From Achromobacter deleyi (lineage in GTDB: Bacteria; Pseudomonadota; Gammaproteobacteria; Burkholderiales; Burkholderiaceae_B): a stretch of DNA of 64,000 nucleotides. The stretch lies in the NCBI RefSeq assembly GCF_902859705.1, contig NZ_CADIJO010000002.1, positions 248,001-312,000 on the forward strand, written 5' to 3'. A program made the position numbers and the translations under genes. The notes under the pieces were generated by a model. The model was not told the origin of the DNA and made no database searches. It saw nothing but the letters and a program-made list of their open reading frames with translations. Shown piece after piece: positions 8,032 to 17,900 of the stretch. The number at the start of each line of letters is the position of its first letter. Positions within the stretch are counted from its first letter, which is position 1.

Positions 8032-9754
8032 ACGCATACGCCGACACTCCCGGGTCCAGGAACTCAATGGCGAAGGTGTGGTCGGCCGACGCATCCTGTT
8101 GGCGGACCAGCTGGTATAGACGCTGCTCGGTCACGGTTCCGGTGCCATCGGCGGTGACATCCATGCCGTGGTCGTTGCCGGGCGGCTTGCCGTCGATGGT
8201 GATCTTGAAGCGCACCGGCTTGCCGTCGGCGTCGGGGCCCAGCACCAGGTGCAGGTCGCGGGCGTGGAAGCGGTAGACGAGGCGGCCGGTGCCTTGGGCC
8301 AGCGTCGAGCGTTCGGCGCCGATGCGCCAGGCGCCGTCCAGCGCCCAGTGGTTCAGGGCCAGTTCGGCCGGCGCGGTGTAGGCGACCGGCGTGTCAGCGA
8401 CGAACTTGTCGCGGGTTGCGAAACCTTCGGCGCGGTCGTAACCCAGGTAGGTTTCCGGTGAACGGACCTCGGCCGAATCGGCCGATGCCTGGACGCCTTG
8501 CGCCTGCACGGTCGCCAGGCCCGCATCCACGTTGGAGGCGCCGGCTTCGCGCAGCAGCTGCTGGATCACGCGTTCGGATTGGTCGTATTCGCCTTCGCCG
8601 AAGTGGTGATAGCGGATGCGACCTTGCGCGTCGATGAAGTAGTGCGCCGGCCAGTATTGGTTGCCGAAAGCCTTCCAGATGGCGTAGTTGTTGTCGATGG
8701 CGACTGGGTAGGTCACGCCCAGCTGCTTGGCAGCGCGCGTGACGTTGCCGATGTCGCGTTCGAAGGCGAATTCGGGGGCGTGCACGCCGATGACCACCAG
8801 GCCCTGGTCGCGATACTTCTGCGCCCAGGCCTCGACGTAGGGCAAGGCGCGCAGGCAGTTGATGCACGAGTACGTCCAGAAGTCGACCAGCACGACCTTG
8901 CCGCGCAGCTGTTCGGCCGACAAGGGCGGCGAGTTCAACCATTGCACTGCGCCATCCAGCGACGGGAGCGTGCCTTCGACGGGCAGCGTATCGCCGGTGC
9001 TTGCCGTGGTGCGGGGCGCAGCGGAATCGGGGGCGGCGCCCAGGCGGCCGATCAGGGCCTGTTCGAGATTGCCGGTGGACGCGGTGGACAGTTGCGTCAG
9101 CACGCCGGTGTCCCAGCCCAGGGCGATGGCTGCGGCGCCGGCCAGCATCAACACGCCCAGGCCGCGCCGGATCCATTCGCCCGCGCCCAGCGAACGCTTC
9201 ATGGCGGCGAAGACTTTGCCGCCCAGCAACAGCGCGCAGGCCAGCGACGTGGCGGCGCCCAGCGCGTAGGCCAGCAGCAGCAAGCTGGTGCTGAGGCTGG
9301 CGCCTTGCAGGGCGGCGCCGGTCAGCACCAAGCCCAGGATCGGCCCGGCGCAGGGCGCCCACAGCAGGCCGGTGGCGATGCCCAGCAGGAATGAGGTCCT
9401 GGGGTGCGGTTCGGCCTCGTTGCCTGCCGCGCTGGTCAGGCGGTTGCCGGCATTGACCAGGGGATGCGTCAGCCGTTCGGCCAGGCGCGGAAACAGCAGC
9501 GTCAGCCCGAAGATGACGACCAGCGCCAGGGCCAGCCAGCGGCCATATTGGTTGGCGGCCACGACCCAGCCGCCGCCCACGGCCGCCAGCGAGGCCACCA
9601 GGGCAAAGGTGACGGCCATGCCCGCCAGCAGTGGCAGCCCGCTGCGCACGAAGGACTGGCCGGCGCGCGAGAAGACGAAGGGCAGGACGGGAAGGATGCA
9701 GGGGCTGACGATGGTCAGCACGCCGCCCAGGTAGGCAAGGAGAAGCAGCAGCAT
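8018..9754 (-). CDS. dipZ: DipZ-type protein: CcdA membrane domain fused to thioredoxin and C-terminal domain
   Basis: 578 residues. The N-terminal part is a DsbD/CcdA-like six-helix membrane domain with paired redox cysteines in SPCILPVLPF (Cys19) and WAPCAGPILG. A TlpA-like thioredoxin domain follows, with active site CINC in TYSCINCLRALP near residue 297. The C-terminal beta-rich region (about 430-578) resembles the DipZ C-terminal carbohydrate-binding-like domain. It should pass electrons from the cytoplasm to periplasmic thiols. ATG 9754 is preferred over upstream in-frame codons because it gives a membrane-inserted N-terminus at once. In Mycobacterium tuberculosis dipZ belongs to the SigK regulon; here it lies just downstream of a SigK-like gene set. 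Confidence 0.88.
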   Translation of the reverse strand: MLLLLLAYLGGVLTIVSPCILPVLPFVFSRAGQSFVRSGLPLLAGMAVTFALVASLAAVGGGWVVAANQYGRWLALALVVIFGLTLLFPRLAERLTHPLVNAGNRLTSAAGNEAEPHPRTSFLLGIATGLLWAPCAGPILGLVLTGAALQGASLSTSLLLLAYALGAATSLACALLLGGKVFAAMKRSLGAGEWIRRGLGVLMLAGAAAIALGWDTGVLTQLSTASTGNLEQALIGRLGAAPDSAAPRTTASTGDTLPVEGTLPSLDGAVQWLNSPPLSAEQLRGKVVLVDFWTYSCINCLRALPYVEAWAQKYRDQGLVVIGVHAPEFAFERDIGNVTRAAKQLGVTYPVAIDNNYAIWKAFGNQYWPAHYFIDAQGRIRYHHFGEGEYDQSERVIQQLLREAGASNVDAGLATVQAQGVQASADSAEVRSPETYLGYDRAEGFATRDKFVADTPVAYTAPAELALNHWALDGAWRIGAERSTLAQGTGRLVYRFHARDLHLVLGPDADGKPVRFKITIDGKPPGNDHGMDVTADGTGTVTEQRLYQLVRQQDASADHTFAIEFLDPGVSAYAFTFG

Positions 9755-9797
9755 GATCGGTCCGGCTTGTGATCGAAGGTTATGGCTTGCGGGACGC

Positions 9798-9817
9798 CGG
9801 CATCCGCGAGGATGCCG
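9798..9817. repeat. 8-bp inverted repeat upstream of dipZ
   Basis: CGGCATCC and GGATGCCG are separated by GCGA. On the minus strand the GCATCC half is followed 16 bases later by CCCGCAAG, loosely like the GCATCC...CCCGTATA promoters found at 17092 and 18822 (14-base spacer measured the same way). It could be a weaker sigma-factor site for dipZ or a plain hairpin. Confidence 0.35.
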
Positions 9818-9918
9818 CCGCGTTTGCCACAGCATAAGAGCGCAGCCGTACCGGGACTTTCACGCAAATCTAAATTTTTCGTGAAGATTGCGTGGAGGCT
9901 GTCAGCCGGCGCGTCGGC

Positions 9919-10437
9919 CTATTTGCCGCAGGGCTGCGGCACCTTGCGCAGGCTTTCGGTGTAGCCCAGTTCGGTGACCTTGGCGGCCAGCGCCGCGTAG
10001 GCCTCGTCGCTCAGGCACGGCACGCGCGCCATGATCCACACATAGTCGCGCTTGGAGCGGCCGATGATGGTGGTCTGGTAGGCATCGTCCAGGTAGGCAA
10101 TGACGTATTCCGCCTGGATCGGCCAGATGAACTGCATGCCCCACACCGCGTTGCCGGTATCCGGCCTGACGGTGGCCACGGGGTGCATCGTGCTGACGTC
10201 GGCCTCGAAGCTGCCTTTGCGGTAGCGAAAGTCGGTCTGGATGCGGCCGTCGGGCAAGCGGCGGTAGCTTTCCACGGCGTCGTAGGCGTGGCGTTCGGGC
10301 CAGCTGGGGATATGGGCGATGACGTACCAATCGCCCATGAAGCGGTCCAGGTCCACATGGCTGACCGGCGGCATGGGCGGCGGCGCGGCGCAGCCGGTCA
10401 GGATGGCTGCCAGGGCGGCGGACAGGGCGCGCAACAT
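9919..10437 (-). CDS. blc: Blc-like outer-membrane lipocalin lipoprotein
   Basis: 172 residues. Lipobox LTGC with Cys16, then the lipocalin signature GDWYVIAHIP and beta-strands running to IMARVPCLSDEAY. Bacterial lipocalins of the Blc type bind lysophospholipids or fatty acids in the periplasm and are induced by membrane stress. Start ATG 10437 has GAGGAGA 6 bases upstream; an in-frame extension to 10575 lies inside the preceding methyltransferase gene and is rejected. It is the last gene of the leftward lipid-modification operon, consistent with trafficking or repair of the lipids made there. Confidence 0.88.
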   Translation of the reverse strand: MLRALSAALAAILTGCAAPPPMPPVSHVDLDRFMGDWYVIAHIPSWPERHAYDAVESYRRLPDGRIQTDFRYRKGSFEADVSTMHPVATVRPDTGNAVWGMQFIWPIQAEYVIAYLDDAYQTTIIGRSKRDYVWIMARVPCLSDEAYAALAAKVTELGYTESLRKVPQPCGK

Positions 10438-10447
10438 GGTCGTCTCC

Positions 10448-11530
10448 TCAAGGCCGCGTGAACCGGTAGTGGCCCACGCCCCATTGCTGGCCTGCCTCGT
10501 AGCCGAACAGCTCGGCGCAGGCCATCCAGAACATGCGCCAGCGCTGGTGCCACAGGTCGGCCAGGCGCGGGCCATAGGCCTGGGTCAGCACGGCGCGGGC
10601 GGTGGCGGCCTGGGCATCCTGGTTGGCCAGCCAGTGGTTGGCCGTGCGTTCGTAGTGGGTGCCGTCCACGAACCACTTTTCTTCCAGTTGCAGGTCGCGC
10701 TGGAAGTGCAGCAGCGTGTCGGCGGCGGGCATGATGCCGCCGGTGAAGAAATGCCGGCCCATCCAGTTGTCGGCGCCTTCGGTCTCGAACGGATAGGCGC
10801 GTTCGCGGTGGGCGAAGATGTGCACGAACAGTTTGCCGCCGGGTCGCAGCCATTGTCCGATGCGGGCCATCAGGTCCTGGTAGTTGCGCATGTGCTCGAA
10901 CATTTCCACCGACACGCAACGGTCGTAGGTGCTGGCGGGCAGCGCCAGCACGTTGACGTCGCAGGTGATGACGCGCACGTGCTGCCAGCCGCGTTCGCGG
11001 CAGCGCGCTTCGATGTGCTGGCGCTGGGTGGCCGAGTTCGACACGGCGGTGATGCGGGCGTTGGGGTAGTGCTCGGCCATCCACAGCGTCAGCGAGCCCC
11101 AGCCGCAGCCCAGCTCCAGGATGTCCTGGCCATCGGCCAGTTCGGCGCGTTCGCAGTACAGGCGCAGCATGGCGGCTTCGGCTTCATCCAGCGTTTCGGC
11201 GCCGGTGGGGTAGTAGCAGCCGGAATATTTCATGCGGGCGCCCAGGCACAGCTGGAAGAAGGCGGTGGGCAGTTCGTAGTGCTGGGCGTTGGCGGCGTCG
11301 GTGTGGATGGCGACGGGGCTGGTGCGCAGGCGTGCGATCAGTTGCTGGTCGCGCGCGGTCCAGGCGTCGATGCCGCCGGCGTATTCGGCGGCCAGGCGTT
11401 GGGCGCACAGGCGGCGGATGCCCAGGCGCAGCAGCGCGTCGGGCACCAGGCCGCGTTCGGCCAGGCCCAGCAGGCCGGGAGCGGGGCGGTCGGCGGCGAG
11501 CAGGGCGTCTTGCAGGGTGGCGGTCGTCAT
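10448..11530 (-). CDS. CFA-like SAM-dependent methyltransferase (second copy)
   Basis: 360 residues. SAM-binding motif LELGCGWGSLTLWMAEH and the cyclopropane-synthase family core (CVSVEMFEHMRNY, GGKLFVHIFAHR). The N-terminus is shorter and unlike the true CFA synthase three genes upstream; this subgroup resembles coclaurine N-methyltransferase-like and CFA-like bacterial enzymes. Probable substrate is an unsaturated acyl chain or another membrane lipid, inferred from the operon. GAGG precedes the ATG; an upstream extension in the same frame is rejected because it overlaps the DUF1295 gene. Confidence 0.88.
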   Translation of the reverse strand: MTTATLQDALLAADRPAPGLLGLAERGLVPDALLRLGIRRLCAQRLAAEYAGGIDAWTARDQQLIARLRTSPVAIHTDAANAQHYELPTAFFQLCLGARMKYSGCYYPTGAETLDEAEAAMLRLYCERAELADGQDILELGCGWGSLTLWMAEHYPNARITAVSNSATQRQHIEARCRERGWQHVRVITCDVNVLALPASTYDRCVSVEMFEHMRNYQDLMARIGQWLRPGGKLFVHIFAHRERAYPFETEGADNWMGRHFFTGGIMPAADTLLHFQRDLQLEEKWFVDGTHYERTANHWLANQDAQAATARAVLTQAYGPRLADLWHQRWRMFWMACAELFGYEAGQQWGVGHYRFTRP

Positions 11531-11541
11531 GGCGAGCCTCG

Positions 11542-12309
11542 TCAGAATTTGGGAAACCACGGGAAGAAGGCCGAAGTGCGGCGCTGGTAGTCGCGGTAGT
11601 CGTCGCCGCGGGTGCGCAGGGCCTGCTGTTCGGTGAAGGGAATGCCGCTGATCCAGCGCAGGAACACGAACATCAGCACCGGGCCCAGCCACGCCAGCCC
11701 GGCCAGGGGCGAGCCCCAGGCCAGCGCCACGTAGCCGAACCAATGGCACCATTCAAAGAAATAGTTGGGGTGGCGCGAAAAGCGCCACAGGCCGGCGCGG
11801 CAGGTCTGGCCGCGATGCGCGGGGTCGTCGCGAAAGCGGTCCAGCTGCCGGTCGGCGATGACTTCGCCGGTCAGCGCGGCCAGCCAGATCGCCACGCCCA
11901 GCGCAACCGCGCCGCCCTGCGCCGGGCTGACGCCCACCGCCAGGAATGGCAGGCAGAACAGCATCACCAGGCCCGCCTGGAACATGAACAGGCCGAAGAA
12001 CTTGCCCTGGTGGCCATGCCAGCGCTCGCGCAGGGCGCGATAGCGTCCGTCTTCTTCCTGCCGCACGCGGCGCCACAGATGCGACGCCAGGCGCAGCGAC
12101 CAGACGCCTGCCATGATGGCCAGGCATGCGCGCGGCAAGGCGGCGCCCGTGCCGGTGGCGGCGACGAGCACGGCGCTGGCGCCCATGCCCAGCGCCCAGA
12201 CCACGTCGACGATGCCGGCATTGGCATGGCGGCGCTGCCAGCGCCAGGCCAGTGCCATCGCGACGATCATGCCGGCGGCAATCACCAGCCATTGATGCCA
12301 GGGACTCAT
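11542..12309 (-). CDS. DUF1295 membrane protein (steroid 5-alpha-reductase-like)
   Basis: 255 residues with about six membrane segments. The C-terminal reductase/methyltransferase signature is present (GLWRFSRHPNYFFEWCHW, then FTEQQALRTRGDDYRDYQRR). DUF1295 proteins are found beside CFA-type enzymes and are thought to reduce or modify lipid double bonds; the activity here is inferred. ATG 12309 has AAGGGGGG upstream and overlaps the end of the DUF2878 gene in ATGT fashion. M. tuberculosis Rv0446c, next to sigK, is of the same family. Confidence 0.88.
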   Translation of the reverse strand: MSPWHQWLVIAAGMIVAMALAWRWQRRHANAGIVDVVWALGMGASAVLVAATGTGAALPRACLAIMAGVWSLRLASHLWRRVRQEEDGRYRALRERWHGHQGKFFGLFMFQAGLVMLFCLPFLAVGVSPAQGGAVALGVAIWLAALTGEVIADRQLDRFRDDPAHRGQTCRAGLWRFSRHPNYFFEWCHWFGYVALAWGSPLAGLAWLGPVLMFVFLRWISGIPFTEQQALRTRGDDYRDYQRRTSAFFPWFPKF

Positions 12310-12818
12310 GTTGCCCCCCTTGTCCAGCGCCAGGCGCGGGAAGTCAGCGCGGGCAGGATCAGGCCCCAGCCCAGCGCCAGTGCGGCCGTGGCGCGCCAGG
12401 CGGGTGCATCGAACTGCACGGCCTGCCAGCCGCGCGCCGCGCCCCAGTAGGCCAGGGGCCCGCCGAGGGCGCCGAACGCGCAGGCCAGCCAGGGGCGCGG
12501 GCGCAGGTAGGCCAGGGAATGGTTCAAGGTCAGGGCAAAGGCGGCCCACAGCGCCAGGATCCACAGCGGCGCAGGCCAGGCGCTGGCGGCATAGACAGAC
12601 CAGCCCAGCGCCGACAGGCTGCCGTCCAGCAGGCAGCCGCACAGCAGCGCGGCCAGCGCCAGCTTCACGTCGGCCTGCCAGGTGCGCGACCAGACTAGCT
12701 GCGCCGCCACGAACAGCAGCGCGGCCACCACGCCCGGCCAGGCCAGGCCGCGGCCAGCGCCGATGACGGCGCTGAACCAGACTGCCTGGTAGCCGAGCAG
12801 GTTGGCCCAGAAGCGCAT
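12306..12818 (-). CDS. DUF2878 membrane protein
   Basis: 170 residues, almost entirely hydrophobic, with five or six membrane segments, matching the DUF2878 family by its opening RFWANLLGYQAVWFSAV and the end GLILPALTSRAWRW. Function unknown; the family regularly occurs in operons with DUF1365, CFA synthase and FAD oxidoreductase. Start ATG 12818 overlaps the CFA stop codon (TGATG); a GTG one codon earlier is possible. Confidence 0.85.
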   Translation of the reverse strand: MRFWANLLGYQAVWFSAVIGAGRGLAWPGVVAALLFVAAQLVWSRTWQADVKLALAALLCGCLLDGSLSALGWSVYAASAWPAPLWILALWAAFALTLNHSLAYLRPRPWLACAFGALGGPLAYWGAARGWQAVQFDAPAWRATAALALGWGLILPALTSRAWRWTRGAT

Positions 12819-14092
12819 CACGCGTCCCCTTGAACCCAGCGTTCACCGGCGCTGCGCGCGCCGGGGTGCGTCAGCAGCAGGTGCGAGACGCCGATGGAAC
12901 GCTCGCGAAAGCCGCCTTCGCAATAGGCCAGGTAGAACTCCCACAGGCGGCAAAAGCGCGCGTCAAAGCCCTGCGCCCGCACTTCGGGCAGGTGCGCCAG
13001 GAAGCGTTCGCGCCAGGCCTGCAAGGTCAGGGCATAGGAATGGCCGAAGTCCTCCAGGTGCACCAGCGCCAGGTCGCAGGCGCGGGTCTTGGCGCGCAGC
13101 ATGGCGTCGATGGATGGAATGAAGCTGCCCGGGAAGATGTGGCGCTTGATGAAATCCACCGAGCCCAGCGCCTGCTGGTAGCGGTGGTCTTCAATGGTGA
13201 TGGCCTGGATCAGCGCGCGGCCCCGCGGGGCCAGCAGGCTGGCGACCTTGCCGAAATAGGTTTCCAGGTACTGCGCGCCGATGGCCTCGATCATCTCGAT
13301 GGACACGACCTTGTCGTACTGGCCTTGCAGGTCGCGGTAGTCTTGCAGCACCACGTCGACGCGGTCCTGCAGGCCGGCGGCGCGCACGCGGGCGGTGGCC
13401 AGGTCGTGCTGCTCGCGCGAGATGGTGGCGGTGGTGACGTGGCAGCCATGGTGGCGCGCGGCGTACATGGCAAAGCCGCCCCAGCCGCTGCCGATTTCCA
13501 CCACGCGGTCGCCGGCCTGCAAGTCGAGCTTGCGGCAGATGACGGCCAGCTTGCGCTGCGAGGCCTCTTCCAGCGTGTCGTCGGCGTCGGCCCACAGCGC
13601 CGACGAATACATCAGGTCGGGCGACAGGAACAGCGAGAAGAAGTCGTTGCCCAGGTCGTAGTGCGCGGCGATGTTGCGGCGGCTGCCTTCGGGGGTATTG
13701 CGGTTGGCGGCGTGCCAGCGCTTGAGCGCCCAGCCGGCCAGCCGCGCCAGGCCCGATTCCATGCCGTCCAGCGTATCGCGGTTGCGCACCAGCAGGCGCA
13801 CCAGGCCGACCAGGTCATCGCACGTCCACATGCCGTCGCCAAACGCTTCACCGGCGCCCACGCTGCCTTGCGTGGCTACCAGCCGGTAGAAGGCCATGTC
13901 GCGGATGGTCAGGCGCACCACGGCCGAGCCCTGGCCCAGCGTGGCGCTGCCCAGGCTGTCTTCGATGGCCAGGCGGCCGCCGGCCAGTTGCGCGAGGCTG
14001 GCGAACAGGCGTTTGCGCAGCAGGCGGTCCAGCGCGCCGGCCGGGCGGCTTGCCGCGACCGCGGCGTGTTCGGATGGCGTCATGGCTTTCAT
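12818..14092 (-). CDS. cfa: Cyclopropane-fatty-acyl-phospholipid synthase family protein
   Basis: 424 residues, the full family length. The N-terminal lipid-binding domain (about 20-110) contains [19 protein letters not shown]; the methyltransferase domain has the classic SAM loop [16 protein letters not shown], then [29 protein letters not shown] and [19 protein letters not shown]. It should methylate or cyclopropanate cis-double bonds of phospholipid acyl chains at the inner membrane. The ATG overlaps the stop of the DUF1365 gene (ATGA), which sets the start and rejects a longer frame to 14725. Confidence 0.93.
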   Translation of the reverse strand: MKAMTPSEHAAVAASRPAGALDRLLRKRLFASLAQLAGGRLAIEDSLGSATLGQGSAVVRLTIRDMAFYRLVATQGSVGAGEAFGDGMWTCDDLVGLVRLLVRNRDTLDGMESGLARLAGWALKRWHAANRNTPEGSRRNIAAHYDLGNDFFSLFLSPDLMYSSALWADADDTLEEASQRKLAVICRKLDLQAGDRVVEIGSGWGGFAMYAARHHGCHVTTATISREQHDLATARVRAAGLQDRVDVVLQDYRDLQGQYDKVVSIEMIEAIGAQYLETYFGKVASLLAPRGRALIQAITIEDHRYQQALGSVDFIKRHIFPGSFIPSIDAMLRAKTRACDLALVHLEDFGHSYALTLQAWRERFLAHLPEVRAQGFDARFCRLWEFYLAYCEGGFRERSIGVSHLLLTHPGARSAGERWVQGDA

Positions 14093-14868
14093 TGCGGTTC
14101 TCCGTTGGGCGTGCGGGGATGGTCGTGGATGGGATTGCGCTTGAGCCACAGGCGCAGCGCCTGCCAATGGATGCCGCCGATCACCTGCAGCGTCATCAGC
14201 GGAAAGCGCCACAGCAGCCGCGCCAGCGCGGCGCTGTCGAGCTCGCGGCGTTGCAAGGCCAGGTGGGCATCGAACTGGACCTGGTCGTGGCGGCTGACGC
14301 GCATGTGCACGCGCAGGTCGTCGCCGGGCGGGCTGAAGCGCCAGTCGTAGGCGCAGTCCATCGGCATGAAGGGCGACACATGGAAGCGCTTGTCGAACTG
14401 CCAGGCCAGCGACAGGCCGTGGCGTTCGGCGGTGGCCGCCGGCAGCACGATGCAGTGGCGCTGCTTCCAGGGGGTATTGGTGATTTCGGCGACGATGGCA
14501 GCCAGCGTCACGCCGTCTGCCTCGAAGCAGTAGTAGAAGCTGACCGGGTTGAAGACGTAGCCGGCATAACGCGGATGCGCCAGCAGCCGGATCGGGCCGG
14601 TGGGCGCTTCGCCCAGCGCGGTGCGCAGGCGGGCGCGCACGGCTTGCGCCAGCGGCACGCCCGTATCGCCATCCAGGTAATCGCTGCGCCGCCACTCGAC
14701 CAGGTTGGGCCGGCGGGCCGACCACAGCCAGCGGTGCTCGAAGACCTGGTCGATCTCGTCCAGGTCCAGGTACAGCTGCGCCATGCGGTAGCTGAAACCG
14801 TGCGCGTGCGGCAGGTGGCGCTGGTGCGTCACGCGACCTTCATAGACGGCGCTGTGGTAGTTCATCAT
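14089..14868 (-). CDS. DUF1365 domain-containing protein
   Basis: 259 residues matching DUF1365 over its whole length: [23 protein letters not shown] at the start (first part shown by residues 6-28), [17 protein letters not shown] in the middle, and [17 protein letters not shown]. Biochemical role not firmly established; the family is tied genetically to CFA-type lipid methylation and to singlet-oxygen or oxidative membrane stress responses. It overlaps the FAD oxidoreductase stop by 4 bases (ATGATG start; the second ATG is also possible). Confidence 0.9.
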   Translation of the reverse strand: MMNYHSAVYEGRVTHQRHLPHAHGFSYRMAQLYLDLDEIDQVFEHRWLWSARRPNLVEWRRSDYLDGDTGVPLAQAVRARLRTALGEAPTGPIRLLAHPRYAGYVFNPVSFYYCFEADGVTLAAIVAEITNTPWKQRHCIVLPAATAERHGLSLAWQFDKRFHVSPFMPMDCAYDWRFSPPGDDLRVHMRVSRHDQVQFDAHLALQRRELDSAALARLLWRFPLMTLQVIGGIHWQALRLWLKRNPIHDHPRTPNGEPQ

Positions 14869-16130
14869 GCGGCCGCCAGGGTCAGGGGCGCTGCGCGCGA
14901 CTGGATGCCGCGCACGACATCGAGCGCGCTGGCCACGCCGTCTTCATGGAAACCCCAGCCCCAGTAGGCGCCGGCGTACCAGCAGCGATGCGGGCCGGAT
15001 ATCTCGTCGCGGCGCGTCTGCGCGGCCACCGATTCCAGCGTGTAGACGGGATGGTGATACCGCATGCGGGCCAGCACGTGCGCGGGGTCGATGGCCTCGC
15101 TGCGGTTAAGCGTCACGATGAACGGCAGGCGCGACGACAGGCCCTGCAGCAGGTTCATGCAGTAGCTGACCGAGCAGGGCGCCGACGGGTCGGCCGGCAC
15201 ATAGGCGTTCCAGGCGGCCCAGGCCTTGCGGCGGCGCGGCAGCAGGCGGGCATCCGTGTGCAGCACGACGTCGTTGTGTTGGTAGGGGATGGCGCCCAGC
15301 ACCTGGCGTTCGGCCGGCGTCGGGTCGGCCAGCAGTTTCAGGGCCTGGTCGCTGTGGCAGGCGAAGATGACTTCGTCGTAGTGCGGCTGGCCATCGCAGG
15401 AGGTCACCACCACGCCGCCGGCCTGGCGCGTCACGGCATGCACCGGGCAGTTCAGGCGTACCAGCACATTCCAGCGTTCGCGCAGCGCGCGGATATACCG
15501 GCTGGAACCGCCTTGCACCACACGCCATTCGGGCCGCTGGCTGATCTGCAGCATCTGGTGGTTGGCCATGAACTGCACCAGGTAGCGCGCCGGAAAGTCC
15601 AGAATGCGAGCCGCGGGCGCCGACCACAGCGCCGACGCCATCGGGATCAGGTGGTCGCTGCAAAAGGCGCTGCCGTAGCGGTGCTGTTCCAGGTAGTCGC
15701 CCAGCGTGGGGCCGGAGTCCTGGCTGGCCAGCAATGCAGGCGCTTCGCGATAAAAGCGCATCAGGTCGCGCACCATGCCCAGAAAGCGCGGCGACAGCAG
15801 ATTGCGCCGTTGGCAGAACAGCGTGTCCAGCGTGGTTGCGTTGTATTCCAGGCCGCCGTCCGCCTTGTGCACCGAGAAGCTCATGGTGGTGGGCTGCGAG
15901 GCCACGCCCAGCTCGTCCAGCAGGGCCGTGAAGTGTGGATAGTTCACCGGGTTGTGCACGATGAAGCCGCTGTCCACCGCGAAGGTCTTGCCGTCCTGTT
16001 CGACCGTGTGGGTGTGCGTGTGGCCGCCCAGGTAGTCGTTGGCCTCGTACAGGGTCACGTCGTGATCGCGCCCCAGCTTCCAGGCGCAGACCAGCCCCGA
16101 GATGCCCGAGCCGATGATGGCGATGCGCAT
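14865..16130 (-). CDS. FAD/NAD(P)-binding amine-oxidase-like oxidoreductase
   Basis: 421 residues. N-terminal dinucleotide-binding fold with G7-x-G9-x-x-G12 and acidic E29 region ([15 protein letters not shown] ... [14 protein letters not shown]). The C-terminal end has [20 protein letters not shown], typical of the phytoene-desaturase/amine-oxidase group found with DUF1365. It probably oxidises or desaturates membrane acyl chains before or after methylation. The start at 16130 is 2 bases after the desaturase stop. A longer in-frame start at 16652 lies inside the desaturase gene and is rejected. Confidence 0.9.
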   Translation of the reverse strand: MRIAIIGSGISGLVCAWKLGRDHDVTLYEANDYLGGHTHTHTVEQDGKTFAVDSGFIVHNPVNYPHFTALLDELGVASQPTTMSFSVHKADGGLEYNATTLDTLFCQRRNLLSPRFLGMVRDLMRFYREAPALLASQDSGPTLGDYLEQHRYGSAFCSDHLIPMASALWSAPAARILDFPARYLVQFMANHQMLQISQRPEWRVVQGGSSRYIRALRERWNVLVRLNCPVHAVTRQAGGVVVTSCDGQPHYDEVIFACHSDQALKLLADPTPAERQVLGAIPYQHNDVVLHTDARLLPRRRKAWAAWNAYVPADPSAPCSVSYCMNLLQGLSSRLPFIVTLNRSEAIDPAHVLARMRYHHPVYTLESVAAQTRRDEISGPHRCWYAGAYWGWGFHEDGVASALDVVRGIQSRAAPLTLAAA

Positions 16131-16132
16131 GA

Positions 16133-17065
16133 TTACTCCTTGGCGCGCGCCAGCACCCAGGCCGGCACGGCTTTCAGGTCCCAGATCAGGCCGGTGGCCG
16201 CCAAGAGGCGCAGGCCGTACCAGGTGATGTCGATTTCGCGGGCGCGAAACCCCTGGCGGGCCGAGCCGGGGTAGAAGTGATGGTTGTTGTGCCAGCCTTC
16301 GCCGAAGGTCAGCAGCGCCAGCCAGGCGTTGTTGCGGCTGTCGTCGGCGGTGTCGTAGCGGCGCTTGCCGTAACGGTGCGCCAGCGAATTGATGGTGACC
16401 GTGGCGTGAAACAGCGCCACCGTCGAGATGACGAACCCCCACACCAGCATCTGCGGTCCGGTGGTGCCCAGGCCGGGCGCCACGCGTTCGAGCAGTGCGC
16501 CCAGGCCGTAGCACAGCAGCGCCAGGGCGATGGGCACGGCGGCGTCGAAACGGTCCAGCCAGCGCAGTTCGGGATAGCGGCGCAGGTCCGGCACGCGGGC
16601 CAGGTCGGTGGCGAAGGCGCGCGGCGTCAGGAACCAACCCATGTGGCTCCACCAGAAGCCGTGGCGGGCGGGCGAATGCAGGTCCTGCTCGTCATCGGCA
16701 TGGCGGTGGTGGTGGCGATGGTGCGCCGCCCACCACAGCGGGCCGCGCTGGGCGCACGACGCGCCCAGGATGGCAAACACCAGCTGCATGCCGCGTGACG
16801 TGCGAAATGTGCGGTGCGAGAAATAGCGGTGGTAGAAGCCGGTCAGGGCGAACATGCGCACTGCGTACAGCGCCACGGCGACGGCCAGCGCCACCGGCGA
16901 CACACCGGTCCACAGCGCGCCCAGGCAGCCCAGGTGCAGCAGCGCAAAGGGCAGGGCCCGCGCCCAGTCGATGCGGTCGGGGTTGCCCGCGGGCACGCCC
17001 TGGGCCTGGGTATCTACCCAGCGGCGTATCGAGGCGGTCCAGCCAGTGAATTCGGGGCGCATCAT
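16133..17065 (-). CDS. Acyl-CoA/fatty-acid desaturase
   Basis: 310 residues with four predicted membrane segments and the three histidine boxes of the stearoyl-CoA-type desaturases: HRYFSH (79-84), HHRHHH (115-120) and EGWHNNHH (256-263). It should insert a cis double bond into saturated acyl chains, supplying the substrate for the two CFA-type enzymes downstream. First gene of the eight-gene leftward operon, reading from a SigK-like promoter at 17092-17120. AGGA lies about 7 bases before the ATGATG start. Confidence 0.93.
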   Translation of the reverse strand: MMRPEFTGWTASIRRWVDTQAQGVPAGNPDRIDWARALPFALLHLGCLGALWTGVSPVALAVAVALYAVRMFALTGFYHRYFSHRTFRTSRGMQLVFAILGASCAQRGPLWWAAHHRHHHRHADDEQDLHSPARHGFWWSHMGWFLTPRAFATDLARVPDLRRYPELRWLDRFDAAVPIALALLCYGLGALLERVAPGLGTTGPQMLVWGFVISTVALFHATVTINSLAHRYGKRRYDTADDSRNNAWLALLTFGEGWHNNHHFYPGSARQGFRAREIDITWYGLRLLAATGLIWDLKAVPAWVLARAKE

Positions 17066-17091
17066 CGTGTCCTGTTCGAGCCTTGCCGGGA

Positions 17092-17120
17092 TATACGGGC
17101 GCGGCGGTGCCGCGGATGCA
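17092..17120 (-). promoter_or_regulatory. Putative ECF (SigK-like) promoter of the lipid operon
   Basis: On the minus strand TGCATCC (-35, 17120-17114) is followed after 14 bases by CCCGTATA (-10, 17099-17092), 27 bases before the desaturase ATG. The same two words with the same spacing precede the hydrolase gene at 18822-18850. From memory the mycobacterial SigK consensus is of the form CCATCC - about 16 - CCGAAT, close to this. Confidence 0.7.
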
Positions 17121-17147
17121 TTGGGGTAAACCCTGGGCTGGCTTGCC

Positions 17148-17900
17148 CTAGTCGCACCGGCCCGTCAGCGGCGTGGCGGACGCGGCGTCCAGGTCCTGCC
17201 TGGTGGGCGCGGGCAGGATCGCTTCCGGCGGGAATTCGATGCGCACGGTCTGCGTGCCGCCGTTGCCGTCACGCAGGTTGCTCACGCCTTCGAAGCGGCG
17301 CAGGCGGCGGCTGTCGCGGTCGTAGGTGACGCGCAGCGGCGGCGCGGCAAAGCCGTACCAGGCATCCAGCCGCAGGCGGAAGGTGCGTTCGCGGGCGTCG
17401 GGCAGGTCGCGCGCCTGCACTTCCAGCGGCACCCAGGCCAGCCGGCTGGGCAGCAGGAACTGCAAGGGGGCGGTGGGCGCGTCCCAATGCTGGCGCAGCC
17501 AGGCGTCGAAGCCGGCGTCTATCACTGGGTCTGGCGCAGCTGGCAGCTTCTGGCTTTGCATGGTCGCCCCGGCGCGGGCCTGGACGTAGACGTAGCGCTC
17601 GCCATTGCGCAGGCTGGCGCCTTCGCGGTAACCCTCGCGCTGGTCGAACAGCGCAAAATCGGGGGCCGGGTCATCCAGGGCGCCGCGCACCCACTTGCGT
17701 GCAAAGGCCGCGCCGTCGGGGCAGCGGTACAGCACCAGCCGTTCTTGTTGTGCGTTGTCGCGTACCACCCAGTGTTCTTCGCGATAGCGTTCGGCGCCGC
17801 CGTGCGGGGCGTAGGCGATGCCCACGTAATGTTCGTTCTGCGCCTGGGCGGCCCAGGGCGCCGACAGCAATACCAACACGAGCAGCAGACGCATGGTCAT
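17148..17900 (-). CDS. Exported protein of unknown function
   Basis: 250 residues with a clear signal peptide (LLLVLVLLSAPWAAQA, cleavage after about 20). The mature protein is soluble and beta-rich, with no recognised family. Its start overlaps the stop of the hydrolase gene (ATGA), so it belongs to the same two-gene unit, and the shared sigma-type promoter suggests it serves the same envelope or lipid stress response as the lipid operon next to it. Confidence 0.8.
   Translation of the reverse strand: MTMRLLLVLVLLSAPWAAQAQNEHYVGIAYAPHGGAERYREEHWVVRDNAQQERLVLYRCPDGAAFARKWVRGALDDPAPDFALFDQREGYREGASLRNGERYVYVQARAGATMQSQKLPAAPDPVIDAGFDAWLRQHWDAPTAPLQFLLPSRLAWVPLEVQARDLPDARERTFRLRLDAWYGFAAPPLRVTYDRDSRRLRRFEGVSNLRDGNGGTQTVRIEFPPEAILPAPTRQDLDAASATPLTGRCD

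Noticed and set aside
12818..14725. Longer CFA synthase start giving 635 residues
   Set aside because: The extra N-terminus is the DUF1365 gene read in another frame; ATGA overlap at 14092 marks the real start.
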